Made by a program: the position numbers and the translations under genes
Shown here: piece by piece, positions 26,001-37,600 of the stretch
How positions within the stretch are numbered: position 1 is the stretch's first letter
How the letters are laid out: each line of letters opens with the position of its first letter
The notes under the pieces: model-generated
Seen by the model: the letters and a program-made list of their open reading frames with translations, nothing else
The model's database searches: none
What the model was told of the DNA's origin: nothing
Source of the DNA: Klebsormidium nitens
Taxonomy: Eukaryota > Streptophyta > Klebsormidiophyceae > Klebsormidiales > Klebsormidiaceae
Assembly: GCA_000708835.1 (NCBI GenBank)
Contig: DF237308.1
Span: 1-64,000 of the forward strand
Direction of reading: 5' to 3'
Length of the DNA: 64,000 bases

Positions 26001-26935
26001 TGGCTCGTGGACTAATTCCCGAGTCACGCCTATTCCCAAAAAACCATGACCACTTGCGTTTCAGACTTGGGACTGTCCTCGTTTTGTACCATCCTGAACA
26101 TCTCTGACCCAGTGTCCTGCACTTTATTGGTGTTCAGATAAGATTGGCATGACACCAGAAGAGGTGGTCGGCAAAATCCTGTCCACGCCAGACGTCGCCC
26201 AGGCGTTCCAGAACCCGAGAGTGCAGGCAGCAATCATGGATGTGAGTCCAGCCGATTTTCGCCTAGCCCAAAGGGCTTAACTCAGCGTATGATTCCAAAA
26301 GGATAGGAAGTGCGACGCTTTGAGGGAAGCAAGTTGAAGTACGCTCTTCGGTTTGCAATATGAGTCGATTGTTCATCTCTCCCTTCTGTATCCCTTCGAC
26401 GACGCATTTGTGAACGGACTGTGCAAGGCGTTCCGCTTCCAATCGTCGTTCGCACCTGGGAATCGAAATGCGTCGTCACCAGCTCGATCGGACAGATATA
26501 TGACTGTATCTTGATGTTCCATTCAGATTGTGGCCTGGCGACAAAGCTGACCTTATCTTCTGCTCACATCGCAGGTAACAGCGAACCCGATGAACATCAT
26601 AAAGTACCAGAACGACAAAGAGGTGAGGAGCAAGCTTCCGATCCTTCACCATGTCTAGGCACCGTCCCAGCTTGCTCTTGTTGTTCAAGTCGAGCTTCGG
26701 TTAGAACGAGTCGTGTTGTCGATCATACGAGTTCCCCTTTTGATCATGCTTGTATGGTGCGTCTCAGACTGCTTGTTGTTCCCACCCTGTGGTTCTCGGG
26801 GCATTGGCAGTTCGGTGTTATCCTCTGCGGGTTTACCCTTCGGTGGCCTGAGCGGCTTCAATCTCCGCTCCAAACCTTACGCAGGTCATGAACGTCTTCG
26901 ACAAGATTTCGACACTGTTTCCGGGTATGCCTTAA
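23001..26935 (+). CDS. TIC40: TIC40, chloroplast inner-envelope import co-chaperone (10 exons)
   Basis: Exons: 23001-23871, 24109-24200, 24575-24623, 24795-24873, 25123-25163, 25436-25481, 25748-25821, 26138-26241, 26575-26622 and 26885-26935, giving 484 residues (Arabidopsis 447). TIC40 anchors in the chloroplast inner envelope and couples Tic110 to stromal Hsp93 during preprotein import. The N-terminus is Ser/Arg-rich as in transit peptides. An acidic stretch (about 105-125) is followed by one membrane span starting near residue 162 (PLFWVGVGVALAVAGSWIGG), then a Gly/Pro/Met-Asn-rich linker. The stromal part carries VDMLEKMMDDPMVQQMV, LPEEMRNPETFKWMMQHPMY and a C-terminal Sti1-type domain with DVAQAFQNPRVQAAIMD, ANPMNIIKYQNDKEVMNVF and FPGMP. 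Joining the exons reproduces the land-plant order without gaps. Intron 2 starts with the unusual donor GTTGGG. Confidence 0.96.
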
Positions 26936-28066
26936 GGAAGAGCGCACCAAGTCCAGCCAGCGATAGCTGCTTTAGTAGGGACGATCTTTGTCGTGCTCAT
27001 ATCTTGTCACGTGGGAACCTGGATTGTTTGATACCGGTACAGTAACTTGCGTCATAGATTCTAAATGGAAATAGTGGAAACAAGTGGCTGTGACTTGACA
27101 ACTTGTGGCATTGAGTATGGCAAACGTACATCATTGCCATTGCCATGGTTGTGTTGTTCTCTCCGCGCGTGTTACCAAGTTGGACATGTGAGTTTCACCC
27201 CTGGCATCATTGTCGTTGATGGATCTTCGTACCATGCGCAGATCCTCCAATTCTCTTTCACATGCACGCTTTCAAAGAGATCACCGTCAGAGTCGATTTC
27301 TTACTACCGTATTTGTAGCCATATCAAAGTATGAAGGGTAGTCTCGCAAGATTCTCAACTCGTCGGCACCCTATAGATCCGGGCCCCTTTCGGATGCATT
27401 TCGTGCGGTGCGCGCCTCATATTCGATGCAGCTGACCTTCGCAGTCTCATTCAGAGCAAACCATGATGGTAACTTCTAATTTATTAACGCCCTTAGCCGC
27501 CATGGCCATGGAGCACGGTCTCCGGCAGACCCGGAATAGTTTGTTGACTCTGCAGCTTGCTACGGCTGCAAGTCATGTCCAATGCAGAGACCTAAGAAGC
27601 AGACTCCTACGTCGGAAACGAACCACCTAACTCTACTCGTAACTTTCAAGTAAGTTAACTTGTATGCGGGTGCGCAACTGATTGATGGAACCCTATTATG
27701 AGATGTAAGGCTGAACTGCAATGTTTGAAGACTAGCTAGGCTCTTTGAGGTGATTCCCCCTAAGCTGTACTTTGACAATGAACCATTGTAAGTGCACAAT
27801 TTGAGCGGTTGTCCCAATGTCCAGCCCATGTCAGTCTATCGCAGTCGCCTTCGTCAGGAGTTCCACCAAACAGTGCACACCTGTACTTACATTGACTTTT
27901 GAGAGAAACATGATAGATAGCCGCATGTTCGAATTTGGACAATCACTAGCTACAGAAAGCTAGAGACGACCGTCGCCCGCATCCGATCGAGTGACATCGC
28001 ATGTCACAAGAAAACATTTAATAATAGCCTCGCTTCCGGCCATATTATTGTTGGAAATGTGTATTG

Positions 28067-28837
28067 GAGACGCACAAGCTACCTATGGTGGGTACCGGCC
28101 GAGTCGATTCCGACTCCGGCCGCCACAAAATCGATTTAGCGCGTATCGAATATCGTCAGTGTTACCGGCGGTTCGCGTCACGGCTACTCAGGTTTATGTT
28201 ACTCGGGCGGTACAAATACTCAGAGAATTTTGCCGGGCCGTAAGTAAGTGTGAGGAGATTCTTAAACAGTGTCAGGTTTTACACTTTGAGAGGAGCATCA
28301 AATTGGCACGCAAAGAAGAGCCATATGCAGGCTTATAAAAACCTCTGACAAGCAGAAAAAAATGTTGGGAGAGCGTCATGAAGGCTCCTTCGAAGCTCCA
28401 ACATCTTGTTATGTTGAGGACAAATCGGAAGAAGCACCATCGTGGCTGCAAATTGGCCGCCATTGCTTGCTTCTAAAAAGCGCCATTCCCTACACTCCCG
28501 TTTCCATCTTCTGCACTCTCCTTTCAAGTTAGGTACCGCGGTACTCTAGGGTGGTTCGAGTCGGAACTTCCGATCGAAACCATGATTTTCAAATTTCACG
28601 TACGGTCAGACTTGATCGGTACCGTACCGCCGGAAACTCCGGAAGTTTCTGACGATCGGAATGTCAGACAGATTCTAATTTATGAACTCGGACCGGATTC
28701 TCAAGTACCGGTCTGCACGGTCGTCAGTACCGCGTACAGTAATTGTCGCGACGCGACACACCGGTGATTCAAATTTGTGACCGGATCGTCGCGCGATCGA
28801 GACCGCCGATACCCACCATAGGTTGCTTGTGCGGTCT
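28067..28837. mobile_element. Candidate non-autonomous DNA transposon with terminal inverted repeats
   Basis: The left end (28067-28100: GAGACGCACAAGC, then CCTATGGTGGGTACCGGC) matches the reverse complement of the right end (about 28803-28837) with few differences over about 35 bp. A weaker match continues inward over roughly 40 bp more (GTCGAT, CCGG, CACAAAAT versus CTCGAT, CCGG, CACAAATT). The interior is rich in TACCG and GGTACC palindromes, including GTACCGCGGTAC, and has no transposase. No convincing target-site duplication is visible, so the exact ends are uncertain. Confidence 0.65.
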
Positions 28838-28982
28838 TTGGGCAAGTCAACTCAAATGAGTGCCACAGCAACTCATGCAACTTGTCACTCCTCACACAGC
28901 TATAGAGCTACCGTATATGCCTTGGGCATCGTGTCAGAACACATGTGCAAGGGCGTCCGGAACTCCGAAAATTGGCCCTCGT

Positions 28983-29082
28983 GGGGGGGGGCCTGGAGGC
29001 CGGTGGGGTCAACATCTAGGGGCAATATTTACCCCTAGGTTAAATCGGGCATTCCAAGGAGGGGGGGGGGCTGGACGCCGGT
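28983..29082. repeat. Duplicated G9-run segments flanking a hairpin
   Basis: A G9 run followed by CCTGGAGGCCGGT (28983-29004) recurs as G9 followed by CTGGACGCCGGT (29061-29082). Between them CTAGGGG and CCCCTAG (29016-29038) form a 7-bp stem around a 9-nt AT-rich loop. Confidence 0.7.
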
Positions 29083-29948
29083 TTTATCGGCAGAGAATCG
29101 GTTGGCAAGGGTTCCTGAGGGCGCGCGACGGGATCGCTTCTCGCCAAGCACCGACATGCAGCTGTACGCGTGTTCCGATCGACGATCTTCGACCGGGGCA
29201 CGTGAACCGAGCCATTGACAGTGGCGCACCCCTTTGACATCCATTGACCAAATCCAGTAAGGCTGACGGTTATCTTGAGGCTTCTCTTTTGGCTAGCAAG
29301 CCCCTGTGCAAATTTAGAAGGCTGAATTGCGCTGCCTTGGAAAGGCTGGGACATCTAAACAATTCCGTACCGAGAACCGCTTCGGTAACTGCATAAGGGA
29401 ACCGACCACCTTCACCGGCTGTCCTAGATTCCTATGCAGACCTCCCGGGGCTACCCCTTATTGTTCCCGGGCACGACCGGGTTGGGGTCAAACTCTTATG
29501 CATAAGAAGCCCTCGACAAGCTCCTTATTGAAAAGTGCTCTCTGAATATTAGATGGAAATCTGTTGCCCAAATTTTGTTACACTCTGTGCCGCTGAATTT
29601 CCTAGCTGAAATATTTGTCAGTGCGAATTCGTTGTCAGACTAAGCGAAAACATCAAGCCCTTATGAGCACAGCACTAGGTCAGATACTAACTCTATGGTG
29701 ACTTTATAAGTAAGATTATACCACGCTATTTCCGAAGCAGTACTCTCTGCCCGGGCGTGGTTTTCGGAGTTCCGGACGCCCCCGCAAAAGTGTTTTGACA
29801 CGATGCCTTGCGAGCTCAAGTTTCAGACGGTACAGGTCATGGCACCGTACGCGACTCACAACCGTCAAGCTTGACTGATCGGACGGCCACGTGGCCAATC
29901 GGCCGCCGCGGGCGGCCGGCCGGCCGCGTTGAAGAGGACCGTCTCGGA

Positions 29949-30147
29949 ACTCTGGCAACTCTAGCTTTCACTAACGACAGCTTTCACTAAGATAGGCACC
30001 CGGGGGATGGGTGGGGTTAGTTTGGGGGTTAGGGTGGGTACGGGTGCGGAGAGGGTCATTGTTTAGGTTAGGGTTTTTAGTTGAGGTGCCCGGGGCTCCT
30101 GTATCTTAGTGAAAGCTCCTGTTAGTGAAAGCTAGAGTTGCCAATAT
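29949..30147. mobile_element. Mutator-like miniature inverted-repeat element
   Basis: Perfect 9-bp direct repeats CGTCTCGGA flank it (29940-29948 and 30148-30156). Nine-base target duplications are typical of Mutator-like elements. The arms, starting TGGCAACTCTAGCTTTCAC on each strand, run about 45 bp. Each arm contains two copies of AGCTTTCACTAA, so the arms have internal sub-repeats. The core (about 30000-30090) is a G-rich strand with GGGTTAG, GGTTAGGGT and TTTAGGTTAGGG words. It is too short to encode a transposase. Confidence 0.82.
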
Positions 30148-30412
30148 CGTCTCGGACTCGGTGTAAACGGGTGCTCTCTTAGTGCATATAAGAGGCCCTG
30201 TCTGCTACAATGGACGTGGGAGGGAGCTAGGTTGAGAGTTGATAAAAGTCTTGGAACTAAAGGTGTCCTCAAATCCGGAGTCAAGAAGTGAGGCCCACAA
30301 GTGGAGAAATCCACTTTATAGCTTTGATCCAAGCTTAGGGAGCTCAACGCGAGCTCAGTCTGTAAGTGCAGTCTAATATAATGAAGTGCTGCAGCTCATG
30401 GCAGCTCGGGAG

Positions 30413-30439
30413 GATGAGCTTAGGTAACCTAAGCTCATC
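30413..30439. repeat. Perfect palindrome, 13-bp arms
   Basis: The arm GATGAGCTTAGGT, a single A, then ACCTAAGCTCATC form an uninterrupted inverted repeat. It can extrude as a cruciform or, if transcribed, fold only with a widened loop. It lies in non-coding DNA about 800 bp upstream of the p28 start. Confidence 0.85.
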
Positions 30440-31234
30440 TTGTAAGAACCAATGAGAATCGAGTATTTATTTAAGAAGATCAAGTTACCGTTAGGGGGGG
30501 AAACCTCCAGCTCATCGTATAATCAAGGGTTGAGCTTATCTGCGTATCTACGGCTATAATTGCCTAATAAAGATCCACGTGTTACAGTCGGAGCTCTGGC
30601 AACTTTGATGCGAGTAGAACTGTCCGTCTAATACATATTGGACGGCTACGATGCTTCTTAGCTGCCCGGCTTTCAGCTAGTGGCCGCGCGCGGCCGGGCC
30701 CTCGCCGGGCCGGGCAGCTCGAACCGACGGTCAAATCTGTCCGCAGACCAATTGTCTGCAGATATCCAACGGCATGAATTACCCATTAGCAAAGCTGGTT
30801 CCTTGCTCCATTTCAAGTCAATGAGCAGTTGGCCAGGGCCAATGACCGCCCAGTGTACTGTATCGGCGGATCTGTCGCCTTAGGTTTGTCGACGGTGTAG
30901 CTACTGAGTACTTCAGAGTACTGTAGCAATCAAAGAAACTTGATTCTCCAGCACCATCTATTAATAGCGCCGCCTCTCCTGACATCATACTTGTGGTCTC
31001 AGATTGTCGTCGCTTTCTCTTTCCTTCCTCAGGTGCTGATCAGCAAACAATCGAACTTCGGGACTCAGTTTTGGTGCTAGCTTTGCTAAGGGGCCGCAAT
31101 TGTGAAGGTGAAATTACCTGCCATATTGGAATACCTGAACGAAGCGGGAAGCTGCGCCAGCAACAAGGCCGAGCAAGCAGCCTGTGCATCAAGTGCTTCT
31201 GCTTTGTTTCTTTTTCCACTTCTGTGGCGGCAGG

Positions 31235-33520
31235 ATGATTCCCCCTTTACAGTCCCTTGTCAAGTATGACAATCCTGTGCAAGTGAGCACAGGAAAAGGC
31301 AAATCAAAGACCCTGAAAGGAGACAAAGGGACTCTGAAAGGTACTCTACCAAAGGTAAGCTTCTTCGTAACATTGAGATCCCAGATGCTCATGCTTAGGA
31401 AGAGATTATCATCACTTCTTGGAGCTGCGACTCGCGAAAGCGTCAGTGGTTGCTCCTTCCTGCCGTTGAGACTTGACCTCGGGAAGCACTATCAAGGGGT
31501 TTTCTTTACCCAACAGAGCTCCAACGCCCTTAGATTGATCATATAGGTCTTGGCTTGCAGGGCACAAAGATCCTTCCGCCAGTCGAGCAAAAGCCAGGTT
31601 TCACGCAGACAGAGGACATTTTGAACAGCATACTGCCGCCAAGGTAAGGTTAAGGCGTGTAAGAGCTGGAACCATTCAGCGGCATGCTTGGTCAGCAGTG
31701 CAATGCTGATGTTGAAGGTGGAACACTTGTTCCTTGCAACTGATTGAGTCAGGTACCTGGACGCGAACTTTCCGCAATGTTATTTTGACCATCTACATGG
31801 ACGAGCTGTGCGGTACAACCAGGACATAAGTGAGGTAAGAAAATACCGTGATAAGAAGGGAATGGCAGCTAAAGTAGCCAACTGTTCGAATTACGGACCT
31901 TTGTCTCTACTTTGGCACTTGCAGGGAGTGGACGGCGGAGGATAGCCAGCTCTGGGTGCAATATGTGTCCAGCACCCCAGCCACACGGTTAGATGTGATT
32001 AACCTTCAGGAGAGATTGGACCAGCAGCTGCAGCAGCGGCAAGCAAGGGAGACGGGGATCTGCCCTGTACGGGAGGAGCTGTACGCTCAGGTTGGGAGCA
32101 CAGCCCCTGGAAAAAGTGACGTGGCCCTTTTTCCGAAGGCTGCACTCTTGGTTTCAAACATGAGAGAGGGGTGGAAAGATAGAATCGGTTTGGGGGCAAG
32201 GACAAACAATTCATCTGCCTTGCATTCGACAATAGCTTGCCTGAGCCTGATCAGGCACTGTTGTCAGGCCAGAACTACCAACGTTTTCAGAACCTTTTCA
32301 GGCTCCCGGTGAATGGAAACATGTGAACCAGGTGATGCTTTGAACAGGACTTCTGCAGGGGGTCTCGGGCGTCTTGACGGTCTTCGTCTCTTATTGAAAC
32401 TTGATGTGGTGGCAAACTTTACCACCGCTGATGGCGCTCTTGTCGATTCATGCAGTGCTTTGACGAGCTCATCAGGCAGGTGACAGTCAACTGTGCCGAG
32501 CGCGGTCTCTTGCTTCTCAGGGTACGGGACGAGATGAGAATGGTAAGCCTCCACGTTCACAATGCAACGAACCACCTGTGGTTGCTGAAGCGTTTGCCAG
32601 TGTTACAGACCGTCTCGGACCCCGTCAACTTGCATTAATCCTACCTTCACAAGTTCTGACAAACTCGTTAGCATGCAATGCACTTCAAAAGCTGAAAAGC
32701 GTGCTTTTGAATCCCATCCGTAATACGTCCCTCTCTCTCTTATGTGGCAGACCATAGCCGCGTACCAAACTCTGTATGAGAGCAGCGTTGCCTTTGGCAT
32801 GCGAAAGGCCCTGCAGACGGAGGCCGGGAAGGCAGACATGGAGGTCCGCATTCAGCAGCTGGAAGGGGAGCACAAGGAGCTCGAGCGGCAGCTCCAGGAG
32901 TGGAAGGTAGGCGGAGCAGCGACAACGGCTTCTGTATGTTCACTCCGCTTTCGTGCCTCCTTCAACAAGACACGTCTGATCTTTGATGACATTCCGAACC
33001 CTCTCATTTACTAGTCACTCGAATGCGGTAAGTAGCTGACGTTTGAATAAAGCGCCATCTCCTAGATTTCTGAAGACGTCCAATGACTGGCCACCCGCGC
33101 TCACAGTAGACTTTGCTTGAAACGGATGGGGCAGGTCGCCTGTGAGCAATCATATGGGGGCTCCCGTGTCCCAGCTTAATTTTCACCGGGGTTGCTTTAG
33201 AAACGGACGAGGAACTTACTGCTAATGTGGACGGATCAACTCTCTTGCCTTTCGGGGCGCATGGTGTGTTAAGGGTATTCTTTCAGGTCATTTTTCTCCG
33301 GCCGACCCATACGAAAGGCCTTCCATTTAGTGGTCAAATTTTACCCTCATTTGTTTCTGCTTTGAACGTTCAGAACAAGGCGGAGGCTATCGAGAAGCGG
33401 GAAAGCGAACGGCGAGCTCTGGACGAAAAGAAGCACGCCGAGGAGGTAGCCTACCTGCAGCGATCGAACAAGCAGCTGAAGCAACAGCTGGAAACGTTTT
33501 TAGCGCCACCAAAGAAGTAA
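31235..33520 (+). CDS. Axonemal inner-arm dynein light chain p28 / DNALI1 (6 exons)
   Basis: Exons are 31235-31354, 31561-31643, 31925-32090, 32456-32542, 32751-32906 and 33374-33520, giving 252 residues (Chlamydomonas p28 about 253). p28 binds single-headed inner-arm dynein heavy chains with actin and is needed for inner-arm assembly in flagella. Recognised blocks in order: IPPLQSLVKYDNPV, ILNSILPPREW, LWVQYVSSTPATRLDVINLQ, RQARETGICPVREELYAQ, FDELIRQVTVNCAERGLLL, RVRDEMRMTIAAYQTLYESS and AFGMRKALQ. A Glu/Lys-rich coiled coil follows from about residue 160 to the end (LEGEHKELERQLQEWK and onward), finishing APPKK. The start Met aligns with the family N-terminus. A splice-acceptor-like site sits just before it, so a non-coding first exon is likely. 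Intron 3 uses the donor GTTGGG. The gene shows that the organism retains motile flagella genes. Confidence 0.96.
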
Positions 33521-34683
33521 GATGCTGCTAAGATGGGGAGATCTGACCGATTTGAATGGCAGATAGCTCTTGAGAAGAACACTAGTATCTCTGAAGAATT
33601 GGGAATGGGGAATCACAAGCGCAGTTCATTAAGGTGCACGGTGGATATAGTACGGGATGCAGACATCTTTGAGAGATAATGAAATTAGGAGTAGTTTTGT
33701 ATACAATTAATGGGAAGTTCTAAAGCTTTCAAGACGTCGAGGCTGATCAGACTGTTGGTGCAGAATATAGGGGGAATTTCCAAGCGAAGCGCTGCAAGTC
33801 AACATCCAACATGATTGCAACTCTGTGTACTTTTTGCAACGGCACAACAGAAGTTACCAGGTCAAGCATGTTGGCCTTAGTCCGTACGATTTCTCAGCAA
33901 ACCAGCTCTTCTGAACGTGTATGCCAATGATTCATTCAGCATTAGCAAGTTGCTGAATTCTTACCAAGCTCGGGAGACCCTTACTGAAGTGCTACCCTGT
34001 TGAATCTGCAAGAGCTTGTTCTGCAGCAGATTGACGGTCTGGTTCCTTGTGCCTGACGCGGTGCCGCCGCATGCTGAGTTGATCATCTCAGTTACTAGGT
34101 CAAAGCTTTTACCACATTGTGCCATCGTAGGCAATTGGTACGTTCCCTTTCTAGCTGTGCAATTCGGCCTATGCATAGTGTTCTTCGGCTCTCAAATACT
34201 CCGACCGGCCTCGAATTACGATTATATGATCCAAACCATGCACATGCACATAATTGTGGCGTGGTGGCCCGCTGCATGTGGATCTTCATGCTGAACCTGC
34301 GCAGTTCATCACATTGACTTTTTGTAGTCCGACGATTAAACATGCAAGATGCTCATGAAACGAACGTGCCGCCGCCATGATTGATTGGATCGAGGCTTGC
34401 CTGGGTGCTGGCACTTCCTTGCCTTCGAGATGCACCGGTATCGATCTATGCTGTGAGATATCCAAGCGCTATATCATTGCTTTTCTGTGAACAAGAACCC
34501 GCAAATACGGCTGCACACACTTCGTGTCCAGCAGCGTATAGATCAGCAGACTTATTCGAAAAGACCGTTCTTTCTGAGGTGACGAGCACAACTACTGCCA
34601 ATGAGCCCTGCTCTTTGAACTCTTAGAGGCGCCTAAAGCACACGGTCCTAGGCCGTACCCTCCTTTCAGAGGCCGTACCGACA
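33521..34683. other. Spacer between convergent p28 and Calx-beta genes
   Basis: I see nothing beyond the expected 3' UTRs. Short open frames here match no known family. Confidence 0.5.
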
Positions 34684-37600
34684 TTAGGAAAAGTCGTCCA
34701 TCATGGACTGCGCTTCCTTGACCGCGTGCAGGCCCGGGCACGTTGCCCTGAACGCGGCGACGCAGCTGCCTAGGGATAGAGCGGTGTCTGAGGGCCGCTG
34801 GTCGCCGTCCATCTCTGCGGCCAGCTCGAACATCTGGTCCACCGTGGCCTCGTTCAGCCATGCCTGGAACCACAGAAGTTCACGGTTGACAGAAGGAAGG
34901 GGACTAACTAAGCTTTCAGATCTCAGATCTGCAAAAGTGCACGTCGTCCAACTTGTTTAGAAGCCCACAAAGGCGAGAAGGGCTGCAATATCGCAACCAG
35001 GCTTTCATCAGTGATACGGGCTCAGAAACTTCTGAGGCGTTTCAAAACGGTCCCGTTCGACTGAACCTCATCTTGTTCTGGACATCAAAGATTCGGCGGA
35101 CCCATGCAAATTCTTGGTAAAGCAGGAGAAAATATGTACTGTTTGCGTAAAGGAACTGTGACTCAGACAGCATTACCTTCTTTGCACAGCGGATACAGGG
35201 GGCGCATTCTCACCGGCACGTCGAGCTGCTTAATGGCTTGGTGAAAGCCCTCCCTGGTAACCCCCGGCGCGTCGCCCTCCTTGAACCGGTCCAGCACGGT
35301 GTGAACGAGCTCCTCGTCCTTCTCTTGCAGCTGCGAACTTTTGGTCACGAGAAAGCACAGCAGCCGATCCAGGGCCACAGGTGCCGCCACGTCACCGCTG
35401 ACGTCGCCCGCCGCCTGTTCCCCGTTCAGGGGGCTTGGATTGCGCGGTCCCCCCCTCTGCTGCATCCCCCCTACAGACCCGCTGCTGACCCGGGCAGGCT
35501 CCGCACGGTGCGGTGGCCGCCCATTCTGGCGGCTCCCCGCGCGCGAGTGAGCGCCCATGGGCGACGCGGCGCGCGTCGCGGCCGCGTTCAGCGACGAATC
35601 TTTCTTCGCACTGGGCGACGTCGCGGCTTCGGACCGGCCCGCGAAGGCGGCGTCGTCGCCCAAGGTCCCCGCGCGGTTCTGCTCGCGCATGTCCGCGAGG
35701 ACCGCCTCGATCTGCTCGCGCGGCCGGGTTTCCAGAACGCGCGCGACGACGGCTTCCACCTGGGCGGGGGTGAGGAGGACGGAGTCCCCGCGCTCTAGTT
35801 GGCTCCAGAATGCGGCCTGCCCGTTGAGGGACCACGCACACACTTCCAGGATCTGCAGCAGGGGCCGAGCAAGGGGCAGAATCAGATTGGATGCGCGGTG
35901 GCCCATCTCATGCTCTGACGGTTTCTCGCATCAGGCCTGCCGCCGAAGGCCCATGCTGCCTACATAGACCACTTGCAAGCGGGTCTACGTAGGCAGGTCT
36001 ATGTAGACATGGTCCGCTTGCTGCCTACATACACCACTTGCTTAAAGGTTCAGTGAGCAGCAGCAAACGAACAGCATGCCTTCCGCGTGATCCGATGCAT
36101 ACATGCGACCGCACAACCGGCCCCCCAACACTCCCTCAGCCGGGTCCCCACCTGCATGACCGAGTTGACGCCGTGCCCCGGAAGGTCGTCGTAGAGGCCG
36201 GTGAGGCGCGTGAAGAGGCCGGCCAGGTGGTCGGTTCGCCGCCGGTAGAAGGCGCGCAGGGAGGCGAGCATCTCCTGCAGCTTGGCCTGCGCCAGGCTGC
36301 GCAGCCCGAACATGTGCTTCAAGTGGCCCACCACCAAGTCGCTCAGCGGCGCGCGGCCGCGGCCCGCCTTGTCGTCCACCTGCACAGGTTTTACGCGGGG
36401 TTTGAGATGCGGCTTCTGCAGTGGTTTTAACTTGTGGCAGGAGTTTGTGGGGAGCGAGCCAAAAGGAGCGATAGTCGGGCTGTCATCAATGAAGGAGACG
36501 GCTGTAGGCTGACTACTCAATAGGCATCCGGGTTGCTTATCAAAATGGAACCTTTTGAGCTCTTCTGTAGCTCGTTTTCAACTGTGAGCTTTCGAGAAGA
36601 GTTTCGACTTCTGGCCCGGAAGGCCGCTTCGGTCGCTTCCATTGAAGCCTGCAAGCGGAGGTATAGCGTCTGTGTCGGATACATGTGCGAACAGAGCAGG
36701 GACAAAGCTTAGGGTTGATCGTCCCCTCTTTCAAGCTCTCGTTTTGAGAAAATAAGAGCAGTCAGCTCCGCGAGAAAATCTCACCGCATTCGCCGCCTGC
36801 TTTGCCCGGTAGATGCTCCCGATCAGCGCGCGCAGCTTCTTGGCCGGCATCACCCGGGCGTTGTTCACCAGGAACGTGCTCAGGTCTTTCCCCCGGCGCG
36901 CCCCCTTCAACACCAGCTCCGCTCGTCCACTCACCGTGGCAGCCTTCCCGCCCTCCGAAGCTCGCTGCTCTAGTTCCCGTGCGTCGAGCATCTCCGCGCG
37001 TTTCCCGTGCGGGCTCTCCGACCGCCTTCCGTGCTGGCTGCTTGCCCGGTGAACTGCCCCGGCCGCGCCGCCGTTTTTGGGGCTTTCTTCTTCCTTCTCC
37101 TCCTCACCCACACTCGCGCCGGGCGCCCCCTCTTCGATGAACCGCTCCCAGGCGGGGGGGATGTGCATCCGTTTGGAGAACTCAAGCGGCGCCAGCCCCT
37201 TCGCTTCCCGCCGCTCGTTCACCCTCTGCTTCCACTTGCCCCCCGACTGAAGCGCGCGCGTTGCCGGCATCAGCCCGTTCTCCCCTGTCACCTTCTCGTC
37301 GTCCGACTCCATTTCCAGGCGTGTCGCTTCGTCTTCTCCGTCTTCTTGCACGGACGTTCCTACCTCCCGGGAGCTCGGCCTGCGTTCCTGCGCCGGTCTC
37401 TGCCACCGTTTCCGCCCGGCGCGCTCCCACCGGGCACTGCCGGGGCCGGAGACGGTGACCCGGGCAGTCTGATCACCGAGTAAGACCGCCTCCGTCTGGC
37501 CCTCCAGGCGCAGTACGACTGAGAACTCCTGCTCCCCTTCTCCAAACTCGTCCTCCAGCAGCTGCACCCAGATCGACTGAGGGCCGACCGCGCCTTCCGG

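Larger units (their letters stand above)
26936..31234. other. Gene-poor, repeat-bearing island
   Basis: No protein gene was recognised in 4.3 kb. It holds a terminal-inverted-repeat element (28067-28837), a G-run/hairpin duplication (28983-29082), a Mutator-like miniature element (29949-30147), a perfect palindrome (30413-30439) and GC-rich palindromic tracts at about 29885-29932 and 30684-30722. The last part (about 30900-31234) probably includes the p28 promoter and 5' UTR; an acceptor-like TTTTTCCACTTCTGTGG followed by CGGCAG sits immediately before the p28 start. Confidence 0.6.

Noticed and set aside
28545-28575. tRNA-like B-box word GGTTCGAGTC
   Set aside because: No matching acceptor stem, A box or anticodon arm could be folded upstream; it lies inside the inverted-repeat element.
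30001-30080. Interstitial telomere tract
   Set aside because: The words are only telomere-like, not a regular TTTAGGG array, and the whole stretch is bounded by inverted arms and a 9-bp duplication, so it is better read as the core of a small transposon.
31744-31835. Possible extra exon in p28 intron 2 with acceptor CAG and donor GTAAGA
   Set aside because: Exon 2 joins exon 3 directly as PPR-EW, exactly as in other p28 proteins; the extra segment has no family counterpart.
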